6,461 nucleotides of DNA from positions 1 to 6,461 of the forward strand of contig JAEORY010000230.1 of NCBI GenBank assembly GCA_016840645.1, read 5' to 3'. Under the pieces are notes generated by a model. It saw only the letters and a list, made by a program, of their open reading frames with translations. It searched no databases and was not told the origin of the DNA. Made by a program: the position numbers and the translations under genes. This document shows, one piece after another, positions 6,130 through 6,461 of the stretch. Origin of the DNA: Candidatus Borrarchaeota archaeon. Its GTDB lineage: Archaea; Asgardarchaeota; Sifarchaeia; Borrarchaeales; Borrarchaeaceae. Positions within the stretch are counted from its first letter, which is position 1. The number at the start of each line of letters is the position of its first letter.

Positions 6130-6461
6130 TCATTGAAGTATTTCAATTGCTTTCGTTGGGCATAAAATTTCGCAAACCCTACACGATGTTCGAGGTGGTT
6201 CGTATCTGCGGCACTTTTCAAGTTTACAAATTTTTGCTACTCCTTTTTCCACTATGAATATGAGATCGGAATTTGTTTCGTCTTTGACTCCTTTGCCCCC
6301 AGAAGTTTCTGGCGCGACCGCTGCATTCGCTGGGCAGCAGACAACACAATTGCCACATCCAATGCACTTTTCTTCCTCTAAAATGATTCCGGTTTCTTTC
6401 GCTTGTTCAAGTGGAGCAACCAGTTCTTTGAGTTTTTCCGCCTTTTCTGCATATTGTTGTT
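6130..6461 (-). CDS. 4Fe-4S ferredoxin, probable Fwd electron carrier (N-terminus outside window)
   Basis: The visible 109 residues end at TGA (6130-6132), nine bases before the fwdB ATG on the same strand, so it is one operon with fwdB. After a charged helix (KAEKLKELVAPLEQAKETG) comes a ferredoxin domain. Cluster 1 is CIGCGNCVVCCP, the canonical CxxCxxCxxxCP with one extra Cys. Then follow a GGKG loop and a strand (SDLIFIVEKG), typical of ferredoxins encoded beside fwd/fmd genes. The second cluster is unusual: CKLEKCRRYEPPRTSCRVCEILCP at the C-terminus, where the first cysteine sits nine residues before the next instead of two. It should pass low-potential electrons to FwdB. It could be called FwdG- or FwdF-like, but I cannot fix the subunit letter. 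No start codon is visible. Confidence 0.85.
   Translation of the reverse strand, partial: QQYAEKAEKLKELVAPLEQAKETGIILEEEKCIGCGNCVVCCPANAAVAPETSGGKGVKDETNSDLIFIVEKGVAKICKLEKCRRYEPPRTSCRVCEILCPTKAIEILQ

Overview
The window comes from a low-GC anaerobic archaeon that runs the tetrahydromethanopterin/methanofuran C1 pathway. The evidence is a partial methenyl-H4MPT cyclohydrolase (Mch), formylmethanofuran dehydrogenase subunit B (FwdB) next to a ferredoxin, a methanogenesis-marker-8 (DUF2099) protein, a CooT-type nickel protein, archaeal Shine-Dalgarno sites of the GAGGTGAT type and A/T-rich TATA boxes. This fits a methanogen or a relative that keeps the same C1 enzymes. No mcr gene is in view, so methane production itself cannot be inferred, and I do not assign a lineage.

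Layout: (1) 2-325, + strand, C-terminal third of mch, followed by a small hairpin terminator. (2) 382-1692, - strand, purB, convergent with mch. (3) 1693-2415, a long AT-rich region. It holds the purB promoter with a direct repeat around its TATA box, a run of T-tracts, a second promoter-like site (TATA at 2042-2049) flanked by two inverted repeats, a tiny cysteine-rich ORF (2149 or 2173 to 2298) and a strong hairpin plus U-tract terminator (2332-2370). (4) 2416-2730, - strand, a CooT-like protein with an extra C-terminal segment. (5) 2887-3720, + strand, an ATP-cone / PD-(D/E)XK nuclease / helix-hairpin-helix fusion, divergent from cooT. (6) 3775-4638, + strand, methanogenesis marker 8. (7) 4819-6120, - strand, fwdB, preceded by (8) 6130-6461, - strand, a ferredoxin that runs off the window.

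How they fit together: FwdB and its ferredoxin catalyse the first C1 step (CO2 to formylmethanofuran, or the reverse). Mch acts two steps further along the same pathway. CooT-like and marker-8 proteins belong to the wider nickel/methanogenesis set. PurB is housekeeping purine synthesis. The nuclease does not belong to this metabolism: a nucleotide-sensing ATP-cone joined to an Mrr-like nuclease core suggests a nucleotide-controlled DNA-processing or defence enzyme. The least explained parts are the 1.8-2.4 kb region with its small Cys-rich ORF and terminator, and the ATP-cone nuclease.
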